Shown here: positions 23,319-23,761 of the stretch, in pieces
Position numbering within the stretch: the stretch's first letter is position 1
How the letters are laid out: every line of letters begins with the position of its first letter
Assembly: GCA_029267645.1 (NCBI GenBank)
Contig: JAJUIM010000002.1
Location: forward strand, 1-23,761
Source: Microbacterium sp.
GTDB lineage: Bacteria > Actinomycetota > Actinomycetes > Actinomycetales > Microbacteriaceae
Direction of reading: 5' to 3'
Length of the DNA stretch: 23,761 nt
The notes under the pieces: generated by a model
Database searches by the model: none
What the model was told of the DNA's origin: nothing
Seen by the model: the letters and a program-made list of their open reading frames with translations, nothing else
Program-made: the position numbers and the translations under genes

Positions 23319-23348
23319 ACTATACCCCCGGGGGTATCGCGATCTCAA
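23319..23348 (-). promoter_or_regulatory. Promoter with embedded CsoR/CstR-type operator
   Basis: Minus-strand TTGAGA (23343-23348) and TATAGT (23319-23324) are separated by 18 bases. The perfect 16-base palindrome ATACCCCCGGGGGTAT (23322-23337) fills the spacer and shares three bases with the -10 element. A bound tetramer would occlude RNA polymerase. It precedes the operon with the CsoR-family gene, so autoregulation is expected. Confidence 0.85.
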
Positions 23349-23538
23349 CTTTGTCATCGCAGCGTCGCGAACGAGGTCTCCGCGACAGAGGCAAGCGGAC
23401 TCTCCGGACGGTTGTGCAGCGCCCGCCGATCGCTCCTCGCGCAGCCCACTCCTCTCGGACCGCGTGGGCCGCAGAGGTCACGAACCGGGCGGGAGGCGGC
23501 TGCCCCACGGCGGCCGGCGAAAACAGGCTGAACCATAC

Positions 23539-23572
23539 GACTATGCTAGATAGTAACTATCATGGATAGTCG
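23539..23572 (+). promoter_or_regulatory. Second BlaI-type operator block
   Basis: CGACTAT (23539-23545), the palindrome GATAGTAACTATC (23549-23561) and GATAGTCG (23565-23572) repeat the half-sites found before the blaI operon 4.8 kb away. A TATGCT (23542-23547) may be the -10 element of the plus-strand gene that follows. The match suggests that the gene at the right edge belongs to the same BlaI regulon. The remaining DNA at 23349-23538 shows no convincing gene. Confidence 0.7.
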
Positions 23573-23575
23573 AAC

Positions 23576-23761
23576 ATGAGGTTGGTCAACATGCGGAACG
23601 GGGTTCGGAGCATGCGGGAGACAGTCGGACGGAGTAAGCCACCGCCGCGGCGCTGGCATGGGTTCCTCAGCGCGGCGGCGGGGACGGTCCTCGTCCTCGC
23701 TGGCGGGGCGCTGCTGGTAGGCCTTCTCGCCGCGCCGGAGCGGGTCGAGTATGTGTACGGG
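23576..23761 (+). CDS. N-terminus of a single-anchor membrane or secreted protein (runs off the window)
   Basis: Open frame from ATG 23576, with alternatives at 23591 (GAGG nine bases before it) and 23612. Basic residues precede a hydrophobic segment (GTVLVLAGGALLVGLL) and then PERVEYVYG, after which the window ends. This is an N-terminal anchor or signal sequence; nothing more can be assigned. Placement straight after BlaI-type operators suggests an envelope component of the BlaI regulon. Confidence 0.6.
   Translation, partial: MRLVNMRNGVRSMRETVGRSKPPPRRWHGFLSAAAGTVLVLAGGALLVGLLAAPERVEYVYG

Noticed and set aside
23311-23553. An 80-codon plus-strand frame between the divergent CsoR and BlaI promoters
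   Set aside because: It starts in the promoter, is Arg/Pro/Ser-rich, has no ribosome-binding site and runs into the operator block.
1-23761. tRNA, rRNA or CRISPR array
   Set aside because: I saw no cloverleaf-like tRNA, rRNA signature or regularly spaced repeat-spacer series; a covariance search could still find a small RNA.

Overview
The window is very GC-rich, gene-dense DNA of actinobacterial type, probably Microbacteriaceae or a close relative. The basis is family content, GTG starts, Shine-Dalgarno usage and likely leaderless starts; no rRNA marker is present, so the genus is a guess. It has two parts of different character.

Bases 1-9727 look like ordinary chromosome. There is a divergent pair of zinc alcohol dehydrogenases (the first runs off the left edge), a long terminator-like hairpin, a small membrane protein convergent with a lytic transglycosylase, a small DUF4190-like membrane protein, an aldo/keto reductase, a Pit-type phosphate transporter, an EamA-family transporter, and a two-gene CNNM/CorC-like operon. 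Leucine codons here are mostly CTC.

Bases 9728-10600 are a scar: three short repeats in direct orientation, the 5' end of an IS481-type transposase, and the 3' end of a phage-type cytosine methyltransferase. They mark the edge of an acquired block.

Bases 10517 to the right edge form an accessory island for thiol, disulfide and persulfide chemistry, with more CTG leucine codons. A minus-strand series reads: DsbA-like oxidoreductase, CcdA-like thiol transporter, lipoprotein with beta-propeller-like repeats (broken by an in-frame TAA), CstB-like persulfide dioxygenase-rhodanese, rhodanese plus DUF2892 (out of frame by one G), TauE/SafE exporter, thioredoxin, and a second-type Lnt. A divergent plus-strand operon has a membrane protein with a GCPVCNK motif, a BlaI-type repressor, an M56 metalloprotease with an extra CxxC, and a DsrE-like protein followed by a beheaded Asp/Glu racemase. 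A third minus-strand cluster encodes a 44-residue ORF, a DUF2892-like protein, a CsoR-family repressor with C36 and C65 but Ala at the copper-ligand histidine position, a 58-residue Cys-rich protein and a SAM methyltransferase.

Two operator sets tie the island together. ATACCCC-type palindromes occur twice before the CstB-like gene and once inside the promoter of the CsoR-family cluster. GATAGTCG/CGACTATC half-sites occur in the dsbA/blaI divergent region and again before the gene at the right edge. My reading is a persulfide-responsive (CstR-like) regulon and a BlaI/M56 envelope-responsive regulon sharing one block: reactive sulfur is oxidised in the cytoplasm and exported, while reductant passes through CcdA and DsbA-like proteins to the envelope. 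The regulator assignments are inference from motifs and context.
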